The position numbers and the translations under genes were made by a program. The notes beneath the pieces were generated by a model. That model was not told where the DNA came from, made no database searches, and was given only the letters and a program-made list of their open reading frames with translations. From Siphonodentalium dalli (Eukaryota > Mollusca > Scaphopoda > Gadilida > Siphonodentaliidae), in assembly GCA_032622095.1 (NCBI GenBank), contig CP136061.1:167529107-167593106 (forward strand): 64,000 bases of DNA. The letters run 5' to 3'. Of this stretch, positions 34,631 to 47,199 are shown piece after piece; position 1 is the first letter of the stretch; each line of letters starts with the position of its first letter.

Positions 34631-34856
34631 GTTGGCGTTAAAAAAAATGTTCATGCGATCAAAACGTTTTCAAAGAGCGTTCTGCCAGATAAGAGCCCTG
34701 TCCGGACAAAGGGATAACACGCCGGTGGGTTTTAACTTCCAATAATTCCATATGTTGGGTGGTTTGATTTTTTGTTACCTACATGTACATGTACATCTCA
34801 CGGGTTTTTGTATTTAATTTTGTTGTATTTATTTGAGTCATGTACATGTATGTTAC

Positions 34857-34985
34857 AGTAATGCCCAAAGTAATTGACCACTTAACCACAGCAGAAATAT
34901 GGGTAATTTTTCAGGATTTAGTCCGAAATATGGCTTGTTGCCGAGAGCTTTCCGATGAAGTGGTCAATTACTTTGAACATGACTA
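34857..34985. repeat. R5 MITE, internally deleted
   Basis: 'acagtaatgcccaaagtaatt' and 'ttcaggatttagtccgaaat' on the left; 'gtggtcaattactttg' on the right complements the left end. Confidence 0.65.
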
Positions 34986-35180
34986 CTAGTATGTGTCTAG
35001 CACTGTACCGGCAGGTTAGCCGGTATGGGAAATGAAAACATTGAGCTACAATATTTAGCTGAATTCAGCTACATGTATCCTACAGGGTAGCACAATTTAG
35101 CTACCGGTATGTGTTATACTCCTGATCCATTAAGTTTTATGCATGACAAAATTGGGAAAATGCAAATAAAAATGCTTTAC

Positions 35181-35221
35181 TTATTTCATATAATGGGCCA
35201 TAGCAGTACACGTACTTCCTT
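35181..35221 (-). other. Candidate 5' exon d
   Basis: Good acceptor catttttctcgcag and donor AATAA|GTAAAG. Only one frame is open (RKYVYCYGPLYEI). It joins in phase to the first recognisable exon of the DUF4806-like gene and, upstream, to candidate exon c. Could be 5' UTR. Confidence 0.28.
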
Positions 35222-37120
35222 CTGCGAGAAAAATGCTCATATTGTAGATATATGATTCTGAATCGTAATGCTACTGGTACATGTACCTCTGAACATTATC
35301 ATCAACTGATCAAATTCATTTCAATTCCACTTCCAGTTTGAAAATAATGTTGATTAAGTGATTTTAGGCAATTTCAAATTAGAAAACAGATTGCAGTCTG
35401 TTCTTTCAATGCAACACTTAATGCGAAATATCATTAGTTACTGCAGACCGCATGTGAAGCTTCACAGAAACACTTTCGGTACAACAAATTAAAACTGGAC
35501 TCCCATCAGGAGAGGAAGCACGAGCAGTCAATACATTCATATTCTATTGTATAATCATTTACTGTTTTGTCGATATGGTTATGCGAATGGAAATCCTACC
35601 GGGTACTTATAAACACATAGCGGAGCAAATCAAAATGTTTCATTTAATCTTGGGGACAAGATCAAAGATGGCGTGGCGAAGCTGACAAGGCAAGGTTTAC
35701 CAAATGAAAATTAAAAACTAAAAACTATTTTCTCTTCCGAATGGGTAAATCCTTAAGTAAATGTGTCACTTAAAATACTGGTATATAAGACTGTGGTGAA
35801 TAGAGTGCAAGTTATTTTTGTCAAGATCAATGTTATTTTGATCCAGTAAAATTATATTTGCATCGCGATATTTCGTGTTAGGTGTTGAGCTGAAGGAAAA
35901 GACTGAAATTTAGCTCAATTTAGCTACTTGAGCTTAAATGATTTATTTAATATAATTTGGCACTAGATGATGCCACAAACCTCTACCAGTCTATTGTCTA
36001 ACACCCGTAGAGATCATATTCCACTAGTATAATTTACAAAACCCAGGAAGTGGAAAAAAATAACAGACAATGTATTTCTTTGTTAATAAATGATTTATTT
36101 ACCGGTATGTGAAGTTCCCATCTCGAGATTACATTATTTGCGTGACTTTTGACACCCGATTCCATGATATGAATATTTGTGTTATTCCCTGTCACCAGAT
36201 TATACAGACTATATCGGTAAACGGCCAACACGGAAACCATTCTGATTGGTCGATCGCCAAGCTGTGGTTTCGATCCCCAAAAATGGGTCATTCTCTCCCT
36301 GCGTATTTTACTAAACTGCCTCTGGAGATCTGAACAATTTAATTTAATCTAACATTAAGTTAGTAAAGTGTATCAAAATATCTCTAAATACTGAATTCAG
36401 CATCAGGGAAAGGTCGAGGACAGTTTTGATGTTTGTGTCTAATGGCTGGATGCCCAAGCTCCAGAAGCCCAAATGTCTAGTAAATTTAGTTCAACTGTCA
36501 GGCTATCGGACATAATTATTATGACATCTGAAAGTATATGGGGATATATTCCATCGGTCGTTTAGATATAGTCGCGGATTATGTTTTTTTAATATCCCGG
36601 CCCGAGGTGTTTCAGCATAAACTTATGGTGTATAAAGTACCAACATGTAATGTAATATGCACTGGTAATTTTCCTATTGAATGTTTGAGTTAATAAAAGC
36701 AGCCCCGTAACTTCACCAAATATTAAATAAGCCGAGGAACCCACCCATCAAAGCTCAAGCTTGATTAGATATCAAATACACCAAATTGCCTGATGTTACG
36801 CCTGAAAATGTGAATTAAGATCGTGGAGTGATTTAACAGTGAATTAAACAAAAACAGCGACAACCAAAACATTGGATTGTGCAATAAGTATGCGTGATTG
36901 TTACACATGGTGAGCTTGGCCAGTTTTATAAACCGGTTGCGGAAGTTATAGTTATACTTTTGCTGATTGACCAATCAGAATCGCTTCCACATTGGCCGCT
37001 TACGATCTAATCTGTAGAATCTGGTGACAAGGTATAAAATAAATACATGTATTTATTGCAAAATCGGGTGTCACGAAAATAATTCAATCTCTATCCGGGA
37101 ACTAGTGAATAAACCATTAA

Positions 37121-38570
37121 AGTGATGTTAAACACTCTGGTAGGGTGATCCAATAGAAATGGAAAATAATTTTACTCCAAGTAGTTATTTTTTACAAATC
37201 TTTAATCCAAACTGCCCACACACACTGTCATTATTATATACCGTATACATTAAATTCAGTGACTCTTGATGTCAAAATCGTTTGTTTCTTTGTCGCTGAT
37301 AGTTGTGTCCAGAATCGAGAAGTAAATATTTACAATTCAGCGTATTGCAGATGATGTTTTCTATGGAGTGGTATGGTCGATATGCTGGATTTTTTCAGAG
37401 ATGTAGTAGAATGCTACACTCGTCAAGTTGACATACTGGTTAATAATAATAGTTTAGCGCAACAACTGCATAATATGTCTTTAAGCAACAGGTACCGGTA
37501 TTAACAAAGAAATACATTCCCCATGTTATGTTTCAACTTTATAAGAATCCCTATCAAACTTAAAACAGTTCACGGGTTTTATACTGGTGGAATATGATCT
37601 CTACAAACGTCGACAGAGTAGAGATTCATCAATTTCATCAGGTCTGGCAAATGTGAGAATAGCTACAATAGCTGTATTCAGCTAACCTAGCTGTATTCAG
37701 CTATATATTATACTCTCAAACCGGCTGTTTTTCGATAATAAACTAGCAGCGCTAATTTTCACATAACAATTAGGCTACCATATTCTCCGGCCAACCTCAA
37801 CCAAACCAAAACCGTTACTTGTTGCCTTTTGTCGACACAGCAATTCTGATTTTTTGTGAAAACGTACTACGGCGGTAGATGTCAGTAAAAATTAGTGGGT
37901 GAAGTTAAGTCCTGGGGGGGGGGGGGGGGGGTGGGTGCAGAGGTCAACCAATATCTCCTGGACTACCCGAACTACATCGATCATTTAAAAAGCCAATTCA
38001 AATTTTTTTATAAATAATACCTGTTAGAAATATTGGATTTGAACAACAAAAATGAACTGTTAAATATTCATCAGAGTATGCTTTTCAGATAAATAGCCTC
38101 TGTTCCTCATCTCCAAATTGAGATCTACGGTAATTGCCTGAGAACAAATACCGGTATTTTATTTTAATGGCCCTAGCCTCAACCACCGAATTTCCTATCT
38201 TTTGGCATATTATGTACTTGTTCGGGTGCGTGCAACTGATCAGTTATTATTCAGGTGCTATGCCAACTGGAGGAATGTAGTATTCTACTAACATCACAGA
38301 AAATCTCAAGCAAATTGACTGTACCACTCCATAGAAAACATCGTCTGAATTACAATAAATTGTTAATATTTACTACTCGAATCGGGACGCTTTTATCAGC
38401 GATAAACTAACAATAACGATTTCGACATCGACAGTCATTGCATTTAATTAATATATAAAAATAACGGTGTGGGTTGTCAATTTAGATATAATATTTGTAA
38501 AAATAACTACTTTGAACAAGATTATTCTCCATTTCTATTTGATCACCCTACCGGAGTGCTTCACATCACT
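37121..38570. mobile_element. R6 inverted-repeat element with TTAA flanks
   Basis: Ends AGTGATGTTAAACACTCTGG... and the complement ...CTTCACATCACT, flanked by TTAA at 37117-37120 and 38571-38574. Terminal arms are over 60 bases. Inner halves are also related as inverted repeats ('tctatggagtggta' and 'taccactccatagaa'). It hosts an R7 copy from 37639. Confidence 0.75.
37639..37885 (+). repeat. R7 solo arm inside R6
   Basis: Starts CAGGTCTGGCAAATGTGAG and runs to 'gtagatgtcagtaaa', matching the left arm at 43310-43590. A poly-G run of about 18 follows at 37913-37931. Confidence 0.75.
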
Positions 38571-38579
38571 TTAAAAACA

Positions 38580-38920
38580 TATTATGGACTTGTTTAGCTA
38601 TGCCAACTGGAGGAGTGAACCATTCAACTACATGTAACACTGCCGAAAATCTGAAGCAAATCGACTGTACCACTCCATAGAAAACATGACCTGAACTACA
38701 CTCTCAAGTGTAAATATTTACTACTCGAATCGGGACACATCTGTCGTCGGTAAACTAACCAAACCGATTTCTCAATCAATAATCACTACATTTAATTAAT
38801 ATATAAGAACGAAGGTGCGTGTTGTCAATTTGGATAATAATTGTAATAATAACTACTTTGAACAAGATTATTCTAAATTTATATTTGATCACCCTACCGA
38901 AGTGTTTCGCATCACTTTAA
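38580..38920. repeat. R6 right half, tandem copy
   Basis: Repeats 38205-38574 from 'gctatgccaactggagga' to 'cgcatcact' and TTAA. A third fragment of the same end lies at 54318-54424. Confidence 0.75.
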
Positions 38921-39055
38921 ATATTAGCATAATACACAGGAGTGTGGGAGGGATGCCGACGGAGTGGTAAACTGGAATATGTTTTGACCTCAGCCCTTTA
39001 TACATGTAGTGATATAAACTTAAATTTCAACTTGACTATTAGAATAATTACTCAC

Positions 39056-39128
39056 CTTGTATGAGGATGCCAGTTAGCAGATCTAAATGTAATGGTAGCG
39101 GTAGATATCAGCAGAGCATAGGAAATAA
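39056..39128 (-). other. Candidate 5' exon c
   Basis: Acceptor ttatttttcag and consensus donor ACAAG|GTGAGT bracket 73 bases with one open frame (ISYALLISTATITF, SANWHPHT). In phase with candidate exons b and d. Splice signals are strong; coding status is uncertain. Confidence 0.33.
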
Positions 39129-40920
39129 CTGAAAAATAATATTGTTGGAAATAAGGTACCGGTACATGTGCGTTATACATTGTACATGTAAATTATCATT
39201 GGGTTACTTAATTTGTATGCATCTTTTTAGAAGTACTGGTACATGTAACTTGATGAATGTACAATCACATCATTGATAATATATCGAGATTCATATTATA
39301 TCGTGACCAAATCGTTACCGTCCTACCGGTAGGATTGGGTTGCAAGAAGTGCTGCAATATGAAAATTATGCTACATCACACCGATAACAATTTATTTCCA
39401 TAAATAATAGGCTTTGATTTATTTATATCTAACAGCTGATGTGCGGGACTTTGTCCGGGCTATTTACCTGTAGTGACTTATTTTACACAAACATGCCTAT
39501 ACGAGCGAGGTTAAGGTCAAGGACACTGTCGCACGTAAAATTGTTCCTGCGATCGATCCAAGTAGGCATGTATAAAAAATTTGAGACAGATCTGTTGAGG
39601 TCCATAAACTTGCCATGTGAGGGAGATCACGGTCAAAGCCACAGTTACACATGAAATTGGAGTTATTGGACACACCCATATCAAAGTAGGATGTACATGA
39701 GACATACCATTGGTCGGATCGGTCAATAAGTTTTTGAGTCTATAACACACACAGGCATACACAGACAGAAGTTCCAAAAGACAACCCTTATCACCAATAT
39801 ACTAATACATGTACCGGTAGATGTATTTGTAAATCTAATCTTGAATGCCGTACTTATGAAAATCAGAAATTTGTGTCATACCAGTACATGTACAGGTAAG
39901 TTGAGGTAACCATGTCAAATTATACATTCCCATTTAAATTTTAAATTGATCATTTTCCGACAGAAACAATAGTGCATTGTACCATATACTGGTACCTATA
40001 CATGTAGATGGATTAACAAAATAACCGGTAGCCCAAATTCAATTTTGTCTGCACAAATGATACAGTATTCCCACCACACGGTCTAGCGATATCTCCGGTT
40101 AGGATTTGTCGTTTTAACCTGAGAACTAATATTTTTGCATGTATCAATCGTTTATCTTGTTTTAGGCCAAAGAAAAAATAACCCGCCGACCCTAAACTTT
40201 TTATTGATATATTTTTTTTTAATGTTTTTACCACTAATGCTCATAAATATTGATGATCTTTAGTGTGCAAAACACATGGTTTCTAACATAAATCATTGTG
40301 AAAATTGACCACGAAGTGACAGCTGTCTCAAAAGCCCCAGGTGTGTTATGGGTTGTGGATTGATGGGCATACATTTTGCAATTTTAATTTCCTGAGAGTG
40401 GAACTCCTGCCTGCTTTATGTCTTGTTTGGGACTTATGGAACGCTATGAACAGACATGGTGGGTGTGTATCTGTATATATACATGTATAGAGGTTATCAC
40501 CACATATGTTAGTGGTATAGCTACTGTTTCCAAAAACCAGGCATGCTCGGTGGGCGTACTGGCTACCCCCAGACAATGGGATGTAGTCGTCACAATACAA
40601 GTACGATATAATGGCCGTATTATTGGTAAAATTCTGATAAAAAGTTAGTGACATCAATTTCGTACCAATTAAGTTTAGGCCCCTCAAAAATGATTACTTG
40701 TTTATCATAGGCGCCCGCCCCTAAAATTCCTCCCGTGCGTATTATTTTTTGTTTTTTATATTATCTCCAGGACACCAATATATGCTTTACGCGGAGCTCA
40801 ATATCGGTCAAAGAACGACTACACTATATCCAGGAAGTCACATTACGCAAAGTATAAACATCGGTACACGGTACGCCGATCGATCACACCTACTGGAAAC
40901 GCTTACACCTATCGGAAACA
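39129..40920. other. No gene seen
   Basis: AT-rich with decayed repeats (39440-39760 has 'gttaaggtcaaggacactg'). 'ccgaccctaaactttttattg' at about 40188 recurs at 28857, marking a dispersed repeat. Frames at 40346-41036 show no motif. Confidence 0.35.
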
Positions 40921-40924
40921 CGGT

Positions 40925-41240
40925 TGGCAATTATCGCAATACGATAGGGGAACACTTTGACATTCGTATTCATATTTCACCAATTTTTGTACCTGGCTTG
41001 CCTGTCCTAAGTTTCACGGGAAAATGGCTAATTTGATTCTATTTGTCGTTATATACATATTTATCACCCCATTTATTATTCATTTTCATAAAAATAAAAT
41101 AAAAGAAGCCGAAGATGACGTGTTTAAAATGTTTGAAGCATGAATTTGGCGATAAGTTGTTATATGAGTACTGGTACGTTATACTTGTGATAGTTACGTT
41201 ACGCACACGGTGTTCCCCTATCGTATTGCGATAATCGCCA
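40925..41240. repeat. Inverted repeat pair
   Basis: 'ggcaattatcgcaatacgat' with 'aggggaacac' at about 40925-40954, and its complement 'gtgttcccctatcgtattgc' at about 41210-41240, about 250 bases apart. Confidence 0.75.
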
Positions 41241-41564
41241 ACCCGGAAACACGTGTTTCTGTGTATAGTTTCAAGCCGTGCAATTAAAGTATTTGTCTGT
41301 TACGCGTTATAGACTATGTGATTTGTGATTATACAAATCACCGATGGGCCGAAGGTTCTTAAGCCATTTTACGGGACAACACTCCCAGAGCATACCAGTC
41401 TCATCCATGTTCATCCATGTGTATGAAATGTTCAGGGGTGGTGCCTTGGACAGTTCGCAACCCCTCCCCGACCAATACGACAATGCAATTGTTAAAGTAA
41501 AAGTGTCAAACTGACTATCCACCCGTCTATATTAACCCTTTACCCAACAGAACGGGTTTTTTAA

Positions 41565-41794
41565 CCCTGTGCCAATGGATTCTCTTATATATGCGAGTCG
41601 ACCATAGGTCGCCTCGCATATATAAGAGAATGCATTGGCTTAACACATTACAAATCATAAAATTGTTAAAGAATGTAAGAAAAAATGGTAAAAAGTGTTA
41701 AAAAATGATTTTTTTTAGTCCAATGCATTCTCTTATATATGCGAGGCGACATATGGTCGACTCGCATATATAAGAGAATGCATTGGCACAGGGC
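41565..41794. mobile_element. Double-hairpin element
   Basis: Two palindromes (41571-41639 and 41721-41787) each contain 'attctcttatatatgcgag' and its complement around a GTCGAC-like centre. Together they are inverted with respect to each other, and the outer ends extend to CCCTGTGCC ... GGCACAGGG. About 80 bases of AT-rich DNA lie between. Confidence 0.9.
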
Positions 41795-41894
41795 ATAACT
41801 GTAACTATCACAATGTGGTCAAGGAGCCGGTTCCAATGATATCCATATTTGTATGGTTCTATTGAGACAGACCGAAGATATTTTAGGCTGTTGA

Positions 41895-42092
41895 AGCTTT
41901 ATTTGGCCGGTTTGTTGCCAAGACAAGATAGAATTGCCTTGGTATAGTGCGGGTAATGATAGAATATGTATACATTGTGGAACAGAAGACGACCTGGAAC
42001 AATTGGATGAAAGATACTACCCAATATGCACAGCTTGCAGAGGGAGAGGACTGCCTGTTGAAAAGAAGAGAACTAGATTTGTGTCGAAATAG
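41895..42092 (+). CDS. Terminal exon with Cys2-Cys2 zinc ribbon (fragment)
   Basis: Open frame ending at TAG 42090-42092, with AATAAA at 42098-42103. The likely exon begins after one of the AG dinucleotides near 41922-41928 (pyrimidine-rich ttatttggccggtttgttg before it); an in-frame TGA lies at 41892. Product: SAGNDRICIHCGTEDD, then YYPICTACRGRGLPVEKK and a basic end. CxxC-(15)-CxxC spacing fits a small zinc ribbon. From memory, short C-terminal CxxC/CxxC modules followed by a G-L-P/T-basic tail occur in many element-encoded or orphan proteins of molluscs and corals. No upstream exon was identified. Confidence 0.42.
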   Translation, partial: SFIWPVCCQDKIELPWYSAGNDRICIHCGTEDDLEQLDERYYPICTACRGRGLPVEKKRTRFVSK

Positions 42093-42102
42093 ATTGAAAT
42101 AA

Positions 42103-43023
42103 AACATGAGTTTTGTGAAAGTAGTTATATATTATGTTTTCCCCGATAACTTACCTTATCGGATCCCAAAACAAAAAACTAATGTCCCTCCCGCCCCTAC
42201 ACTGGGAAAAGAAACCTATGATAAACAAGTAATCTTTTTTGAGGGGCCTTATAGCCAAATTTATGAAAATGTGGTATGTGAATAATAAAAAACATACTTA
42301 AGCATGAAGTAAGTTTGATTTTTTATCAATCTTAATGTATATTTCCAGTGTTGATCAAGTAATACTTTCCCCACAGCACGGGTTGGCATTTTATGTCACT
42401 TTGGTCGAGTTAGTTCAATATTTCTGCAGCTGGATAAAAAATATCAAAATAAAATAAAAAATAAACATTTCCCTACCTACCTACCCTATTAAATGTTTTC
42501 GCACCGTTACCGGAAACATACAATCTTTTTTTTATGGCCTAATCGCCAATCACTATTGAGTATTGACATTGTAGAGTATTCCTGGTCCAAAACAGCTTGG
42601 GATATTGGTTGGTTTGATGTTTGGGAAAGGCTGCACTCCATATGGCACGTGTCTGTTCAACCCAATCTAAGACATTCTTGTATTGAGTAATTTTAAGCAA
42701 GATAACCCCCGCCCACGATTCTGGGCTTTAATGTTAGTTACAGAAGGGTAACGTATACAAATTTTTATACCCCAAGTTGTTTTCGACAGAGAAGACTTGG
42801 TCTAGAGACATTACTTAGTCATTAAATTAATATTTGACGAAAATAATCACAATTTCTTATATACCGGTATTCAGCTTGCACATGCTTTGATTTTTGTAAA
42901 TTTAACCAGTGGAAACTGCTTTAATCGGTGGGCCTGAAGCCAAGTTGAGGCATCCACACTCCAGGTCATAAATTGATTTGATTGAATATGACAGCGCACG
43001 ACACTCGATTTTGCAAATACATG
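42103..43023. other. No gene seen
   Basis: AT-rich DNA. Frames at 42493 and 42871 are short and without motifs. Confidence 0.4.
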
Positions 43024-43731
43024 TATACCCTGCTGGACAAAACAAGTGTCCACTTAACCATGGTGCGGTTAGCATTGCCACCGCGGCCGAAATGCAACAA
43101 CACTGCGGCTCCACCGGATAATTACAGTTGGGCCGCAGTGTACTTGCCATTCGGCCATGGTGTAGTTGCTGCAGTGTACGTTCATTAAACTGAAAAAAGA
43201 TGATTACAAACCAGAAATCTAACCACGGTGTACATGCCAATCGGCCGCGTTGTAGTTGCCTTTCGGCCATGGTGTACTTGCCGTTCGGCCAAGTGTACCT
43301 GCCTTTGGTCAGGTCTGGCAAATGTGAGAATACAGCTACAATAGCTGTATATAGCTAACCTAGCTGTATTCAGCTATATATTATACTCTCAAACCGGCTG
43401 TTTTTCGATAATAAACTAGAAGCGCTAATTTGCGCATCAAAATTAGGCTACCATATTCTCCGGTCACCCTCAACCAAATCAAAATCGTCGCTTGTGTTCT
43501 GACAAACTGTTGCCTTTTGTCGACACGGCAATTCTGATTTTGTGTGAAAACTTATTACGGTGGTCGATGTCAGTAAATATTCTGGGGACTATTTTCTGCA
43601 AATGCATTCATTAACTAACTTATAAAATAAAGATCAAATTCATCCCAAACACTCGTTTACTTCTTCCCGATGCTAAACCGGTAGGGGGCGTTAGAATGGT
43701 GTACCTATATCAAGCATTTAGAATTACATAC

Positions 43732-43827
43732 CACTAGCGGTTTGTGAGCGATACTGGTAACTATTCATAACTGTATATACAGATATTGTGCGGCATATTG
43801 CAAATGTATGGCACAACATAGGGACAA
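43732..43827 (-). other. Candidate 5' exon b
   Basis: Acceptor ttttcatttcag and donor AGTG|GTATGT bracket 96 bases with one open frame (VPMLCHTFAICRTISVYT...). Joins in phase to exons a and c. Located inside the R7 element, so it may be an exonised element or chance. Confidence 0.27.
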
Positions 43828-43949
43828 CTGAAATGAAAATGCGACTTATATAATTTCTGAAGTATTTCAAACATGAAGTCCTGGTCGTTAGCGAGTCAGA
43901 ACTATTCAATCTGTTTTGGCGGGAAAATATATAATGTGTGAAAACTTAC

Positions 43950-43989
43950 TAAACATAACATTGGTATTTGTATTTTCGCAATTCGACAT
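43950..43989 (-). other. Candidate 5' exon a with ATG
   Basis: ATG at 43987-43989 reads MSNCENTNTNVMF, then donor TTTA|GTAAGT. Joins in phase to exon b. Weak evidence on its own. Confidence 0.22.
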
Positions 43990-44603
43990 ACAAGTATGCG
44001 TTTCCGTATTTTTGGAGAGAATCAGCTCAAGCAGTGAGTGGAACTCGCTCGGTTAAACTCTGGCTAGAGATGTTCCCCTTTTTACCTGTTTTAACGCACC
44101 AACCAAACTGCGTTTTAGCAGCATCATATTGATACTTCCGGGAATGATTAAGATGTTCCATCTTCGGTGATAAATATTGTATTTAATGTATTTTTCAAGG
44201 TATTCCGCATTGCATAAGAGAGTTATTAACCGTTATGACCGACATCGACCGCCGTAGTAAGTTTTCACACATAATCACCATCGCCGTGCCGACAAAAGGC
44301 AACACTTTGTCAGAACACAAGCGACGATTTTGATTTGGTTGAGGGTGGCCGGAGAATAGGGTAGCCTAATTTTGATGCGCAAATTAGCGCTACTAGTTTA
44401 TTATCGAAAAACAGCCGGTTTGAGAGTATAATATATAGCTGAATACAGCCAGGTTAGCTGAATACAGCTATTGTAGCTGTATTCTCACATTTGCCAGACC
44501 TGTTGGTCGCGGTGCTCAACCGCAGTTACAAACGCTGACACCGCGGGCCGAACGGCAAATACACCGCGGTGCCAATGGACACTTGTTTTGTCGAGCGGGG
44601 TAT

Positions 44604-45170
44604 GGAATTAAATATCTTCACACTATGTACGATAGTTGCCATTGCATTGGAATGCGAATATTTTATTAGTTTTATGGTCATTCGATTGATTGAATGACAG
44701 CGGTGGACAGAAAGTACATGTAAATATTTTTTGCAAATATCGTGGAATTAAATATCCTGACACTATGTAACGTATGTTCATTGCATCGGAAAGCGAAGTT
44801 TTTCACCAAAATTGGTTGTCATTCGAATTTCGATTGAATTTGAAAACTGATTGACACTGACTGCGCTCGACAAACTTTCAAAAGTAAACAAAAACAAATA
44901 CATTGTAGTGTGGAATTAAATATCTTCGTACTATAATAGTTACCATTGGCACTGCATCGGAATGCGAAGCTTTTGTGTCCGTCATGGTCATTCGATTGAA
45001 TGAATGACATTGACAGCCGATGAATTTCATGAAACTTTCAAATCAAAGTAAACAAAGCAATCAATGCTATTTTGTGCAAATAGCGTGTAATTAAATATCT
45101 TCGCAATTTGACAATTTGTACGATAGTTACCATTGCATTGGAATGCGAAGCTTTTGTGGATAAACTGTGT
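44604..45170 (+). repeat. Tandem repeat, four copies of about 147-177 bp
   Basis: 'ggaattaaatatcttc'-type starts at about 44606, 44752, 44931 and 45089, each followed by 'gttaccattgca'/'gttgccattgca', 'tcggaatgcgaag' and 'gtcattcgattga'. Confidence 0.8.
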
Positions 45171-46790
45171 TATGAGATCCATAATGAATGATAAGTTTTG
45201 TTGAGAGATAATTTCAACAAAATTCGCCAAAGATTTTTTTCGCTTCGGCCTCGCTTTCAATTCACCTTCTGATTGGATTAGCGTAGGTGTGTTGTGAATG
45301 TGTACTCTTGAAAACACGTACCGGTACGCATTGTTTCATATTTATTATATCATATCAAATGACTCCAATGTGTATAACTATAAGATTGTTTTCTTCGGAA
45401 TTCTTAGCCGAAAATTCAGTATATCGCAATCCCAACTTATTTTTATAAAAAAAATATAATATGTCTACTAAAGAAGGTAGAACGTTCTCAATTTCTCAAG
45501 TTTGTGATAGCTTTCGGTATATAGATCATATGGATTATGCGTGATGCCTAGCTATTTTATAATTGATATGAATTACTTTGTCATTTTGTATATAATTATG
45601 GCAAGCGAAAAACTTATTTATGACCGTCCTATCATCATGTCAGTTATTAATTGGAATTAAATTGATCAATACAGGTGAAATTTGGAATTATGCTACATAT
45701 ATATGGCATCAAATCAAACGACAAGCTCTAAAAGCAATTAAGAAACATGCAATGTGAACATATTGAAACTTTGAATGATAAACATAATGTAACTTTAAAA
45801 AGTCAAATTTCATATATAAGATGCATGTGTTAATAAGTGTTATATATGTACTAACCTTTTGGACGTTGAGAATCTCTGAAAGTATGAAGTAGAACTCAAC
45901 ACTGAACTATATATTAGATTTAATTCTATGTCCACCATTTCTCATATATATATATTACATTGTTGTTGTTGGATTATTGTCACCCCATAATCACGGAAGT
46001 GTCCAATGAGCTCGAATTATCCGCCCATGGTGGGGCTTCGGGGCGTAAACTTAACATCCATGTCCTATTCGCTGGGTGTGATATAATTAAAGTCGGAAGA
46101 TGAGAAGGATTAACGAGCGCGGCCAATTTAAGCAGATATTACAAAGATAAGCTTATCTCACCTGGCAATGTGTTAAAAACAATTACCACCACATTTTTGA
46201 CAATTAACAATTAATTCCTTTGTATAAATTTGGTGAATCAAACAGATTGATGTGCTATGCTTTGATATCTAAGACATGAATTCACTTGTGACTGGCGAGA
46301 TGTGCAATATTTACAAACGTTCCACACTAATATTGTTATTTCCATCAATATTCTACCAATTGGTTCAAAAATCAAACAATAATATCAATTGAAAATATCT
46401 GTCAGAAATATTTGGCATGAAGTTTCCAATTGTTGATAAAGTTGAGGTGAGACACCCACAATTTTTGAATTTGAAAGATTTAAAAACAGTTATTTCATAA
46501 TTATTTAACTGTGTGACATGCATGCGGTTTCTAACCGTTGGGGTGAGACTATTAGAGGGATGATAACTTAATGTCGATATGTACACGCATATAAATAGGC
46601 ATACCAGTGAAAATGTCAATATAAATAACTGGGATAAATTTGTAAGCTGAATAATTTCCAATTATTTATTATTATTATTTTTTTTTAATCGGAAATTATT
46701 GTATACCAAGTAACGCTCTTTATTGTTCTATGATTAGAAACATCGTACCGAATTAACTATACATGTATATTATATAACAATCCAGAAAGC
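45171..46790. other. No gene seen
   Basis: Very AT-rich. Minus-strand frames at 45027-45317 and 46365-46661 show only hydrophobic or repeat-derived sequence. Confidence 0.4.
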
Positions 46791-46792
46791 GA

Positions 46793-46888
46793 CAGAGAAA
46801 GAGAGGGAGAGAGACAGACACACACATGCACACACAGGGAGTGGGAGAGAGAGAGAGAGAGAGCGCGGGGGTGGGGGGGGGGGGGGGT
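46793..46888. repeat. (GA)n/(CA)n and poly-G simple repeat
   Basis: gagaaagagagg, cacacacatgcacacac, (GA)n, then GCGCGGGGGTGGG and a poly-G run of about 14. Confidence 0.95.
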
Positions 46889-47199
46889 AAGACAGTCACC
46901 ACCTCGGGCTTTTAACCACCATATATGATCGGATTATCTGTATACAGTTAAAGTGATGACTATATATAAGTTTAGTCTAAATCAGTCACAGTTTTCGAGC
47001 ATACCGCGGGCACCACCCCATTACACTTCCGCACCACAAAACATTTAATCGACGCCATAATATATGTTTCCCCACTGGAAATCAGCTGACAAACTTGCCC
47101 AGATACACGAATGCGGATATCTTCACTGTGCGCGGATCACGAATCCACGCCTGCTGAGATTAGAACCAGCTTCGCCAGCACCTATATAATTATGGACAT

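Larger units (their letters stand above)
43310..44502. mobile_element. R7 element, 1.19 kb, with long inverted repeats
   Basis: Arms of about 275 bases (43310-43590 and 44230-44502) start CAGGTCTGGCAAATGTGAG. The 5-base sequence TTGGT borders both ends (43305-43309, 44503-44507), consistent with a target duplication. No transposase. The interior holds candidate exons a and b. Confidence 0.78.
43024..44603. mobile_element. Outer inverted-repeat element with CGGCC subrepeats
   Basis: Ends 'ataccctgctggacaaaaca' with 'agtgtccac' (43024-43052) and their complement (44577-44603). Inside, a unit of about 21-24 bp is repeated irregularly: 'ggtgtacttgccgttcggcc', 'gtagttgcctttcggcc', 'tgtacatgccaatcggcc'. 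It is split by the R7 element at 43310-44502. Confidence 0.7.
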
